NCBI RefSeq assembly: GCF_039543385.1
Contig: NZ_BAABJQ010000012.1
Location: 124,001 to 188,000 of the forward strand
Length of the DNA: 64,000 nt
Reading direction: 5' to 3'
Origin: Rugosimonospora acidiphila
GTDB taxonomy: Bacteria; Actinomycetota; Actinomycetes; Mycobacteriales; Micromonosporaceae
Position 1 is the first letter of the stretch, and each line of letters starts with the position of its first letter. A model generated the notes under the pieces. That model was not told where the DNA came from. It was given only the letters and a program-made list of their open reading frames with translations, and did no database searches. Positions 56,558-63,707 of this stretch are shown in pieces. A program made the position numbers and the translations under genes.

Positions 56558-57457
56558 ATGGAGTTGCGGGAGCTGCGGGCGTTCGTCGCGATCGTGGAGG
56601 AGGGCGGGCTGTCCGCCGCGGCGCGCCGGCTGCACGTGAGCCAACCGGCCCTCTCGCAGACCGTCAACGCGCTGGAGCGCCAACTGGGCGTCCAACTACT
56701 GATTCGCAGCAGCACCGGAGTGCAGGTCACCGATGCCGGAATGACCCTGCTCACCGAGGCCCGTGCCGTGCTGGCCCGACACGACCAGGCCGTGGCGGCG
56801 GTGGCCCGGCACACGCCCGCCGCCGGCAGCGTGCTGCGGCTCGGGATCCCGCTGGAACTGCCGTCCGACCTGCTCACGGGCCCGCTCGCCGAACTCGCCG
56901 AGAGCTATCCAGCCACCCGGGTACAGGCCCGCCACCTGTCCACCTCCGCGCAGTTCGCCGCCCTGCACGCCGGTGACCTGGATGTCGGCCTCGTACGCGA
57001 ACGGCCGCCCGGCCAGGAGTTCGACGCGGTACTGGTCGTCGCGGAGCGGCTGGGGGTGCTGCTGGCGGCCGATCACGCCGCCCGGCTCGCCGGCCCCGAC
57101 GGGGTGCGGCTCGACGCGCTGGCCGGGCTCGACTGGCTCAGCTTCCCGCGCTCCGGCAGCCCGGCCTGGTACGACGAGCTCACCGCGATCCTGCGCAGCC
57201 ACGGCCTGGACCTGGGCCCGGCCGCACCCGAGGGGCAGGCGTTGATCGCCGAGGTCAAACTGGCCGCGGTGAGCGCCGGGCAGGCCTTCGCCCTGGCCCC
57301 GCCGGACTGGCCGCAGCCCCTGCCCCCGACCGTGGTCTGGTGCCCGCTGGTGGGCCACCCGATCGTCCGGCGCACCTGGGCGGTGTGGCCGGCCAGCTCT
57401 ACCCGCCGGGATCTCGGCAAGCTCGTCGCCTGCCTGGAGAGCCGCGTAGCACGGTAG
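56558..57457 (+). CDS. LysR-type transcriptional regulator
   Basis: This 299-residue regulator has the winged-helix domain MELRELRAFVAIVEEGGLSAAARRLHVSQPALSQTVNALE (split here: LRAFVAIVEEGG, AARRLHVSQPALSQ, LERQLGVQLL) and an effector-binding domain from about residue 90 (RLGIPLELPSDLL). It probably controls the short-chain dehydrogenase gene downstream on the same strand, an orientation less common than the usual divergent one. A LysR-type dyad lies directly after its stop codon. A weak TGCGAT box six bases before the ATG would make it leaderless. Confidence 0.93.
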   Translation: MELRELRAFVAIVEEGGLSAAARRLHVSQPALSQTVNALERQLGVQLLIRSSTGVQVTDAGMTLLTEARAVLARHDQAVAAVARHTPAAGSVLRLGIPLELPSDLLTGPLAELAESYPATRVQARHLSTSAQFAALHAGDLDVGLVRERPPGQEFDAVLVVAERLGVLLAADHAARLAGPDGVRLDALAGLDWLSFPRSGSPAWYDELTAILRSHGLDLGPAAPEGQALIAEVKLAAVSAGQAFALAPPDWPQPLPPTVVWCPLVGHPIVRRTWAVWPASSTRRDLGKLVACLESRVAR

Positions 57458-57468
57458 TGCCGATTGTC

Positions 57469-57485
57469 CTTATGGCGACCATAAG
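57469..57485. promoter_or_regulatory. LysR-type operator candidate CTTATGG-cga-CCATAAG
   Basis: This perfect 7-bp inverted repeat with three-base centre contains T-N11-A (T 57471, A 57483), the LysR box. It lies between the LysR gene and the dehydrogenase gene that it probably controls. Confidence 0.5.
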
Positions 57486-57622
57486 ATGCCTGAATCGCCG
57501 ATTCGGAAGCCTTTGATGCCCGCGTGGCTTACACCCACCGGTCGATCCGCCGCCCAGTGCCAAGGCCGTGGCGGCGCCGGCCGAAGTAGCTGGTCATGCG
57601 ACAGAACGGTGAGTAAAGAATC

Positions 57623-58369
57623 ATGACGTCAGAATTGACGGGGACCTCGGCGCTGGTTACCGGCGGCACCAGCGGGATCGGCAGGGCCGCGGCCGTCGCG
57701 CTGGCCCGGCTCGGGGCGCACGTGGTGCTGTCCGGCCGCGACGCCGCCCGGGGCAACCGGGTGGTCGAGGAGATCCGGGCTGCCGGTGGCCAGGCGTCGT
57801 TCGTGGCCGCCGACCTGAGGGATGAGGCCTCCGCTCGCGAGCTGGTTACCCGCGCCGAGAGACTGGTCGGGCAGGTGGACATCCTGGTGAACAACGCCGG
57901 CGTCTTCCCGTTCGGCCCGACCGACCAGATGGCTGAGACGGACTTCGACTCGGTGTTCAACCTCAACGTGAAGGTGCCGTACTTCCTCGTCGCGCGGCTC
58001 GCGCCCGGGATGGCCAAGCGCGGCAAGGGCGCCATCATCAACGTCACGACGATGGTCGCCGAGTTCGGCAAGGCCGGCATGGGCCTGTACGGGGCGAGCA
58101 AGGCCGCGCTCGTGCTGCTGACGAAGTCCTGGGCCGCCGAGTACGGCCCGTCCGGCGTGCGGGTCAACGCGGTCAGCCCGGGGCCGACCCGTACCGAGGG
58201 CACCGCGCCGTTGGGTGAGAACCTCGACCACCTCGCGGCGGAGGGGCCGGCCGGGCGCCCCGGCAGCCCGGAGGAGATCGCTGACGCCATCGCGTTCCTC
58301 GCCAGCGACCGGTCGAGCTTCGTGCACGGCGCGGTGGTACCGGTGGACGGCGGGCGCATCGCGGTGTGA
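57623..58369 (+). CDS. Short-chain dehydrogenase/reductase
   Basis: This 248-residue classical SDR has the cofactor loop TGGTSGIGRAAAVALA, acid-bearing AADLRDEASA, NNAGVFPFGPT, Ser-Thr region INVTTMVAEFG with catalytic YGASKAAL (Tyr and Lys), and the C-terminal SSFVHGAVVPVDGGRIAV. In the SGRDAARG segment after strand 2 an Arg follows Gly, which points to NADPH. It should oxidise or reduce a small carbonyl compound in the cytoplasm; the substrate is unknown. The neighbouring LysR gene and the dyad between them suggest effector-controlled expression. The ribosome site is weak. Confidence 0.94.
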   Translation: MTSELTGTSALVTGGTSGIGRAAAVALARLGAHVVLSGRDAARGNRVVEEIRAAGGQASFVAADLRDEASARELVTRAERLVGQVDILVNNAGVFPFGPTDQMAETDFDSVFNLNVKVPYFLVARLAPGMAKRGKGAIINVTTMVAEFGKAGMGLYGASKAALVLLTKSWAAEYGPSGVRVNAVSPGPTRTEGTAPLGENLDHLAAEGPAGRPGSPEEIADAIAFLASDRSSFVHGAVVPVDGGRIAV

Positions 58370-58537
58370 GCGGCGCCGGTTGACGCGGGCGGTCTCGCCG
58401 AGGACCTCGGCGAGACCGCCCCTCTCGGCGTCGCGCGGTGCGTGGTGTTCGGCCCGCCTGGTGCTGTGGCGTTCGGCCCGGCCTCGTGCTGTGGGTTCGA
58501 CCCGCCCTCGTGCTGTGGTTTCGATCCGCCCTTCGTG

Positions 58538-59086
58538 CTACGGCGCGGTCGCGACCTCCTTCGCCTGAAGCACGTCGAGCGCGGGCTCGGGCAGCGGGTT
58601 GGCGGGCTGTGGCCACGGCACCATGGGGCAGGTGGGCTTACCGGACGCGCGACAGCCTTCGCGGTGACGGGCCTGCGTCCATTCGTGGTAGGCGGCGTAG
58701 ATCCTGGCCAGGCCGTCGGGTTCCTGGCGCAGGGCGAGGAATTCGTCCAGGAGTTGGCAGAGTCCATCGACGGCGAGGGCATCGAGTTCGGGCTCCAGCT
58801 CAAGGAAATTCTTGGGGCCGACCGGCTCGGTGAGGTGAGCGGCGAGGCTCCACCAGACCAGGTTGTTGCCGCAGCCGATGCGGGTGACCAGCCATTCCCG
58901 GAAGCCGGTGAGCAGCGTGCGGGCGTTGCCCTGGTCGCATCCCTCCAGAAACGCGACGACGCTTGGATAATCGGCCCTCGGTAGGTACAGCAGCGGGCTC
59001 TTGCGGATCGATGCGAACAACTCCCGGTACTGCTCCAGCATCTTCGCCTCTACAGCCGATCGGTCAGCGGGATTTGATGAACGCAT
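58538..59086 (-). CDS. Protein of unknown function
   Basis: This 182-residue, mostly helical protein contains EAKMLEQYRELFASIRKSPLL near the start, FLEGCDQGNARTLLTGFREW and LVTRIGCGNNLVWWSLAAHL in the middle, and a Cys/Pro-rich C-terminus (REGCRASGKPTCPMVPWPQP). Third-position GC is lower than in its neighbours, so recent acquisition is possible. No family was recognised. ATG 59086 is preceded by no obvious ribosome site. Confidence 0.55.
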   Translation of the reverse strand: MRSSNPADRSAVEAKMLEQYRELFASIRKSPLLYLPRADYPSVVAFLEGCDQGNARTLLTGFREWLVTRIGCGNNLVWWSLAAHLTEPVGPKNFLELEPELDALAVDGLCQLLDEFLALRQEPDGLARIYAAYHEWTQARHREGCRASGKPTCPMVPWPQPANPLPEPALDVLQAKEVATAP

Positions 59087-59272
59087 CGTGGCATAGAGGC
59101 CGCCATTGGCTCAAATCTTGTGAAACAGGGCACGTGATTATGTGTCCACAGTGGATCGCCAATGGGTTGGGCGTGGTCCGGGGTGTGCTCGTCCGTCAAG
59201 GTGGGGCGAAAGCCTCAGCGGGACCAAGCGAAGCACGAGTTGATATGGTCGCGGTGAGGGGAGGTGGACGCG

Positions 59273-59593
59273 GTGTCGACGAGCGGTTCTCTGCGGGTCG
59301 TGGTCCGTCCACATTGGGTAAACGCCTGCCTCCTGGTTCCCTTCGCGCGGCCCTACGCGCGCATCGACGGCCAGGAGTACACCTTGCGCTGGAAGCGGCC
59401 CCTGCGGGTCGACGTGGCCGCCGGGCGGCACGCGGTGGAGACCTTCACGCGTTACCGGGGTGCATCCACCGCGTTGGGCACCGGCCGCATCGAGGTCGAG
59501 GTCGGCCCGGACCGCGAGGTCGGCATCGTGGCCCGAAACGGCTGGATGAACCACGAGCCGTTCCGGCCCGAGGTGCGGGCGACCGGCGCGTAG
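59273..59593 (+). CDS. Small protein of unknown function
   Basis: This 106-residue protein is probably all-beta. Its segments LRVVVRPHWVNACLLVPFAR, ARIDGQEYTLRWKRPLRVDV, GRHAVETFTRYRGA and IEVEVGPDREVGIVARNGW recall small PEGA- or DUF-type barrels of Actinobacteria. GAGGGGAGG eight bases upstream selects GTG 59273 over GTG 59264, which lies inside the ribosome site. The function is unknown. Confidence 0.65.
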   Translation: MSTSGSLRVVVRPHWVNACLLVPFARPYARIDGQEYTLRWKRPLRVDVAAGRHAVETFTRYRGASTALGTGRIEVEVGPDREVGIVARNGWMNHEPFRPEVRATGA

Positions 59594-60000
59594 CGCTTCC
59601 CGGCCCTACGACCCGGATCCAGCCCACCGGGGCCCCGGGGCCGCCCTCCCGCTGGTCCGACGCTGAGCCCGGTTCCATCGACTGCCCGGCACGCCGACGG
59701 GGCCGCACCGGCCGATCGGCCGATCGGCCGGAAAGGCCACCTCGACGCGTGGCGCGCCGCGTAGGGCATCGACCCGCCGCCGCGCATGACGCCAATACGC
59801 CCCCGAGAACCTTGACGACGGCTCAGCGCCTGATGGCAGGAGGCCGATCAAGGATGGCCTGAATCCGCTTCCCCCTGATACGCCCCGAACAGCGAGCGAC
59901 CGCAAGCTCCAGTGAGACGTAGCGAGACGTACGACCGTCGCGACGACACCGCCTGCGGGAGCCGTTTGCGCTGGTCCGAAGCCTGATCGAGGAGGTCGGA
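59594..60000. other. Gene-free flank of the tRNA-Ser island
   Basis: Only random-looking frames are present. The stretch contains a perfect 24-bp palindrome (59708-59731) and ends at the duplicated tRNA-Ser fragment, so it is the chromosomal flank of the integrated element. Confidence 0.5.
59708..59731. repeat. Perfect 24-bp palindrome of CGATCGGC units
   Basis: CCGGCCGATCGG followed by CCGATCGGCCGG reads identically on both strands. It is composed of overlapping GGCCGATCGGCC palindromes. Confidence 0.85.
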
Positions 60001-60059
60001 GCGGAGGGTGTGGGATTCGAACCCACGATGAGTGTCACCACCCATAGCGGTTCTCAAGA
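60001..60059 (-). repeat. Duplicated 3' part of tRNA-Ser (distal attachment site)
   Basis: Bases 60001-60052 are identical to 63070-63121, which hold the acceptor, T and variable arms of the tRNA-Ser gene. After one mismatch six more bases match. The rest of the tRNA is absent, so this is an att duplicate, not a gene. Confidence 0.85.
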
Positions 60060-60295
60060 GCGCAGTCACTAGCGCTGTGACCTGCACGGAGGCCTTGGCC
60101 GGCGCTGGTGACGACACGTATTCGACTCGGCGGACCGGTGCTCTGAAGGCTGGATAGTTCGACGTTGGGCAGGGCTACGACCTCCCGCTTCGGGGCTGTC
60201 ATTGCCGCCGGGACACTCAGCCACTGCCGCCTGAATGCCTCGCGACATGCCATCCCTGATCATGTCGCAAAACGCCGGAGGGATGTTCATCGCCG

Positions 60296-60916
60296 TCAGG
60301 CGGCGGCACCTGGCCAGACAGTAACGCGGATTTTCCAGCCGCCGTCTGTCGGTTCGACGAATTCCACGAGGGCAACGTGCCGGTTGTCTCGTGTTCGCAC
60401 GCAGAACTGGCTACCTTTGATATAGGCGGCGCTGACGGTCGCGAAGCCGTTGAGCAGAGTCAAGCAGTCGGCGCGGCCAGGGTTTCCCGGCTGGGTCCAC
60501 TTCGCCAGGCCGGACCAGATGGGGTAGCTCTGGATCGACCCGGCGCCGTCGTAGATGTCGATGCTCGGATCGGACCCGCCGGCTACGCTCGGCGGGTCGG
60601 CGTCGAGGTCCACACCGTTGTTATTGAACAGCACCGTAAACGGCCCGGAACCGGCGTCGTCGGTGGCGATAGGTGCCGACGCAGTATCGGTGCTGGGTGC
60701 GATCGCTGGCCCGGTGGCGGCTGCCGGAGGCACGCTGGCCGGGGCGGGACCGGTCGTGGCAGGCTGACCGGTGTTCGAGCCGCTGACCTGGTAGATGAAG
60801 GCAGCGACGCCTACCAAAGCGGTGATTAGCGCGGCCCCGGCGGTCATCATACCGGCCATCGATCGCCAGAACGGCTCGCGCGGCGCCTGCGGCGCTCCCC
60901 GTTGGACAGGCTCCAC
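60296..60916 (-). CDS. Membrane-anchored protein of unknown function in the island
   Basis: This 206-residue protein has a short cytoplasmic N-terminus (VEPVQRGAPQAPREPFWRSM), one helix (about 22-43, GAALITALVGVAAFIYQV), a Thr/Pro/Ala linker and an extracytoplasmic beta-rich domain (about 85-206). That domain contains GPFTVLFNNNGVDLDADPP, WTQPGNPGRADCLTLLNGFA and QFCVRTRDNRHVALVEF, with two Cys that may pair. I do not recognise the family. GTG 60916 follows GGAG by four bases; the longer frame to 61114 looks random. It lies downstream of the serine hydrolase on the same strand and may be co-expressed. Confidence 0.6.
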   Translation of the reverse strand: MEPVQRGAPQAPREPFWRSMAGMMTAGAALITALVGVAAFIYQVSGSNTGQPATTGPAPASVPPAAATGPAIAPSTDTASAPIATDDAGSGPFTVLFNNNGVDLDADPPSVAGGSDPSIDIYDGAGSIQSYPIWSGLAKWTQPGNPGRADCLTLLNGFATVSAAYIKGSQFCVRTRDNRHVALVEFVEPTDGGWKIRVTVWPGAAA

Positions 60917-61144
60917 ACTGCTCCGATCGATCGGGGTCGTGGCGGCATCGATTGTTGCACATCGGTGACACCGATAATCAGGGGCCGTTTCGCGAACTGG
61001 TGGCGGGTTGGGGGTTCGAATCTCCCGTAGCTCTCGCGACAGATTTACGAAGAGCGCGAGCGCAACGCGCCGACCAGGAGGTTTTCCAACCGTGCCGCGA
61101 TCAACGACACGCATCCGACCGGCCTTGTGGTCAGGGGTGTCGCG

Positions 61145-62068
61145 TCAGACATCCGGCGTGTAGAGGAGCTGACGTGAGACGGAGGCGCAAGCATCGGCGC
61201 CTTGCTGTAGGCCGGCATACGTTTGCGAACCGGCAAACTGCATCTCTACGGTGAGTATCCAGTCAGGGTTGATGGCGAGACAGTTGATGTGCCAGCGTGA
61301 ATCGGCATAGATGTACGTCCAGCCGTTCTTGATTGCGGTCTCCTCCGCGAGCGACTCCGGCAGAGCGTCGACGATCCCCCAGTGCCCGCCTTGCATCGTC
61401 ACGTTCGACGGCGTGTTGTCCTTCACGCTGCCTTCGACGTGCCTCATCTTGTCCAGCAGCCAAGGCGTCCATGTCGGACCCGCGGCCGTGTCGTCGGCGA
61501 TGCACTTGCCGTAGCGCACCGCGTCGGCCGGAGTGATTCGGGTTTCGCTCCAGCTCGCTCCGAGTTCGGTCTCCGTCAGTTTGCACGTGGCAATGAGTCG
61601 CTTGATCGATGCCAGGCCGCCGTCTGCTTTGTAGACGGTGTTCGCGGCCTCGTCGTTGCTGTCCTCGATCATCGACGTGATCGTTTGCCGCATCGCGGCG
61701 CTCAGTTGTTCGTTGCCCAGACGACTCAGATAATCTGCAGCAAGCCAGGGCTTGATCATCGACTCAGTCGTGTTGGGCATGGTGTCCTTGTTGCTCGACC
61801 CGGCCAACTGGTTTGTGCGTAGGTCCATGAACGCCCAGCCGAATCGCTCGAAGGCCGGTGTGGCCGGGGCCGTTACCGGGCCAGCCCTCAGGGTCGGTGG
61901 CGGAGGCGCGGCCTGCATCGCCATCTTGGCGCGTGGACTCGATGTCGCTTTTGCCTGCGCAGCGTTGCCGAAGAGCTTGGCGCTGGTGCCCGGCATCAGG
62001 ACTACTATCGCTCCGAACGTAACTGCCACTATCAGGCTGATAATCAAGAGCAGGCGAGATCGCGTCAA
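61145..62068 (-). CDS. Class A beta-lactamase-like serine hydrolase, membrane-anchored
   Basis: This 307-residue protein has an N-terminal helix (about 5-25) as signal anchor, a Pro/Ala linker and a beta-lactamase-fold domain (about 75-300). The active Ser and Lys are in TTESMIKPWLAADYL (S-x-x-K), the second motif region is EDSNDEAANTVYKADGG (SND), and the third is represented by IKNGWTYI in place of KTG. The KNG variant is seen in actinobacterial beta-lactamase-like proteins that may be transpeptidase-related rather than resistance enzymes. GGAG six bases upstream selects TTG 62068. The longer frame to 62350 is not protein-like. It is cargo of the tRNA-Ser element. Confidence 0.78.
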   Translation of the reverse strand: MTRSRLLLIISLIVAVTFGAIVVLMPGTSAKLFGNAAQAKATSSPRAKMAMQAAPPPPTLRAGPVTAPATPAFERFGWAFMDLRTNQLAGSSNKDTMPNTTESMIKPWLAADYLSRLGNEQLSAAMRQTITSMIEDSNDEAANTVYKADGGLASIKRLIATCKLTETELGASWSETRITPADAVRYGKCIADDTAAGPTWTPWLLDKMRHVEGSVKDNTPSNVTMQGGHWGIVDALPESLAEETAIKNGWTYIYADSRWHINCLAINPDWILTVEMQFAGSQTYAGLQQGADACASVSRQLLYTPDV

Positions 62069-62669
62069 GCCAGACTCCAGGGCGGGCGGAAAAGGAACGG
62101 ACGCTAGGCACGGAATCCTAGCGGATGTCCGCCACACCAAGACATGCCCGGAGAGCACCCGAGGCGGTCGGGGTTTTGCCCGCTTGGTGTGGGAGCGGCT
62201 GACGAGTGGCGCCCTGGCAGCAGATTTAAAGAGCCGATCGGAATCCGTTGACCAGCAGAAGGTCTCCGGACGGCCATCGCCAACGCGCATGCGACACGGG
62301 CGCTGCTGAACGACCCGGGGACCGGGGATTGGCTGGACCTGGACAAGCATCGGATGCGGCAGACGTCGTGGCGGTGGTGGGGTGACCGGGGCCGCGACCG
62401 CGGCACCGGCCTACGCCTACGCGCGGGCCGCTGGATGTTCAACCACCTGTACCGCCTGCACCGGGGCGCCCGATATTGCGGAACCCGCGCAAGCACCCCG
62501 ACTGGTGCGCCGGGGCAGGCGACCGGGTCACCCACCTGTGCCAGCCCGACCTCGGCGAACGCCGGCGCAGCCAAGGGACGAGCACCCGGAAATCCCGACT
62601 GCGCGATTTCCTCACCCCGAACCCGTCGACTCTGTGCCCAACACCGTCCACAGTGGAGGAACCATCGAC
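62069..62669. other. Decayed segment of the island
   Basis: No intact gene is seen. On the plus strand, short coding-like pieces occur in changing frames: DPGTGDWLDLDKHRMR (from about 62310) and HPDWCAGAGDRVTHLC (from about 62490). The latter recalls small Cys-containing proteins encoded next to prim-pol genes in actinomycete elements. Stops and frame changes separate them, so I read them as gene relics. A GTGGAGGA ribosome site at 62653-62660 leads to the prim-pol remnant. Confidence 0.4.
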
Positions 62670-62910
62670 ATGAGTGACACCACGCGAATGTTGGCCGCCG
62701 CGTTGGACGCCGCCGGTCAAGGCTGGCCGGTGATCCCGCTACGCCCCGACGACAAGCGACCCGCGTTCCCGACCACACCCCCGACACCTGCACCGGCCGC
62801 GACCCGCGCTGCCCGGCCGCCGGGGGACACGTCGGGTGGGAGCCGCGGGCGACCACCGACCCCGACCGCATCCGCCGCGCGTGGACCGCCACAGCGGATA
62901 TTCGACTTCG
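62670..62910 (+). pseudogene. Frameshifted N-terminus of a bifunctional DNA primase/polymerase
   Basis: From ATG 62670 the frame reads MSDTTRMLAAALDAAGQGWP and VIPLRPDDKRPAFP, the start of prim-pol domain proteins. At about 62773 the expected continuation (DHTPDTCTGRDPRC, then GHVGWEPRATTDPDRIRRAW) is found one frame over. Restoring one C in the TTCCC run rejoins it. After about 62905 the similarity stops, so the gene is frameshifted and truncated. Prim-pol/Rep genes of this kind belong to actinomycete integrative and conjugative elements. Confidence 0.7.
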
Positions 62911-63012
62911 TCGACCTAGCGGGGGAGTAGCGGCCCGCCGACACGCATCCGACACGGTAAGCGAGTCTGAGCGGGTACCGGTGAGACTGTATGGGACTCG
63001 CAGACCTGAACC

Positions 63013-63058
63013 GGAGATGGCCTCTGTCCGGCATTTTGGCTGGTCAGTGGCCATCTCC
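63013..63058 (-). terminator. Hairpin after tRNA-Ser
   Basis: GGAGATGGCC (63013-63022) and GGCCATCTCC (63049-63058) form a perfect 10-bp stem with a 26-base loop that contains TTTT, 12 bases beyond the tRNA 3' end. Confidence 0.6.
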
Positions 63059-63070
63059 GCTGCTCCCGGG

Positions 63071-63159
63071 CGGAGGGTGTGGGATTCGAACCCACGATGA
63101 GTGTCACCACCCATAGCGGTTTTCAAGACCGCCGCCATCGGCCACTAGGCGAACCCTCC
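63071..63159 (-). tRNA. tRNA-Ser, anticodon UGA
   Basis: The minus strand folds as an 89-base class II tRNA. The acceptor GGAGGGT pairs with ACCCTCC, followed by discriminator G. A D-arm is present, and the anticodon stem GCGGT/ACCGC has loop CTTGAAA, giving anticodon TGA. A long variable arm (around GGGTGGTGACACTC) identifies it as serine type. The T-arm is GTGGG-TTCGAAT-CCCAC. CCA is not encoded. Its 3' part is duplicated at 60001-60052. Confidence 0.95.
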
Positions 63160-63337
63160 CAGGCCGGGTGAATACCTCGATCGATCCGAGGCGCCCACGC
63201 GGCGGGCACCCGTACCGGTCGAGCCGGCGCGATGCCCGGCACCAGTGTGCCAGACGTGCCGCTCCGGGTGAGAACGGCGGGCGCCCGCGGCCCATCGACG
63301 CCGCGGACCGGCCCGCCCGTCCGAAATCCGGGATCGC

Positions 63338-63565
63338 TCAGCCGACCGGCAACTCCCGCCACTTCTCAAACGGAGAATTGCTGATCAAATTGCGTGCACA
63401 GTCCAGCGCAAGGTCTTCATCCCGGAACTCGAACCAGCGGCTGCGGCCCTCGGCCCCGCCCTCCCGGGCCTCCACCCACCAGATGCCCGCGTCCTCCGAG
63501 AGCAGGATGTCTTCCCGGGCCAGCCGTCCCCACTTGCCGTTCCACCAGTGCTTGCGCCGTTCCAT
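63338..63565 (-). CDS. Small protein of unknown function
   Basis: This 75-residue protein starts MERRKHWWNGKWGRLAREDI and continues LLSEDAGIWWVEAREGG, RSRWFEFRDEDLALDCARNL and FEKWRELP. It is rich in Trp and charged residues, probably a small cytoplasmic protein. Both a TACGGT -10 box and a GGAGG lie within 14 bases of the ATG, which makes it a convincing gene despite its length. No family was recognised. Confidence 0.7.
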   Translation of the reverse strand: MERRKHWWNGKWGRLAREDILLSEDAGIWWVEAREGGAEGRSRWFEFRDEDLALDCARNLISNSPFEKWRELPVG

Positions 63566-63573
63566 GGCCTCCG

Positions 63574-63579
63574 ACCGTA
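63574..63579 (-). promoter_or_regulatory. -10 box (TACGGT) of the small Trp-rich protein gene
   Basis: On the minus strand TACGGT ends eight bases before the ATG at 63565. The spacer itself contains GGAGG. Confidence 0.45.
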
Positions 63580-63695
63580 GTCGAACACATGTTCGACCGG
63601 GAAGTGATCCCCTCAAACCGGTGGCCTTGCTGCCCGAGAATCCCCGGTGTCCGTTTCCCTGACAGGGTAGGGGAGGCGGTCTCCGGCCGATGCCG

Positions 63696-63701
63696 CATGA
63701 T
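63696..63701 (+). promoter_or_regulatory. -10 box (CATGAT), leaderless start of the quinone oxidoreductase gene
   Basis: CATGAT ends six bases before ATG 63708. Confidence 0.4.
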
Positions 63702-63707
63702 GGAGCG

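Larger units (their letters stand above)
60001..63128. mobile_element. Remnant integrative element in the tRNA-Ser(UGA) gene
   Basis: About 3.0 kb lies between the tRNA-Ser gene and a direct repeat of its 3' portion, the classic footprint of tyrosine-recombinase integration into a tRNA. The cargo is a membrane-anchored protein gene, a serine-hydrolase gene and a broken prim-pol gene of the type carried by actinomycete integrative elements. No integrase or excisionase is recognisable, so the element is probably immobile. Visibly lower GC and weaker codon bias set it apart from the flanks. Confidence 0.72.

Noticed and set aside
59708..59731. 24-bp palindrome as an origin of transfer or element end
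   Set aside because: It lies 270 bases outside the att repeat, no relaxase or recombinase gene is near, and GC-rich palindromes of GGCCGATCGGCC type arise easily here.
60001..60090. Second tRNA-Ser gene
   Set aside because: Only the 3' part matches. The anticodon stem is altered and the D-arm and 5' acceptor strand are missing, so it is an att duplicate.
62104..63138. 344-codon minus-strand frame crossing the prim-pol remnant and the tRNA
   Set aside because: It runs through a tRNA gene and the antisense of a pseudogene, has no start signal and no motif.
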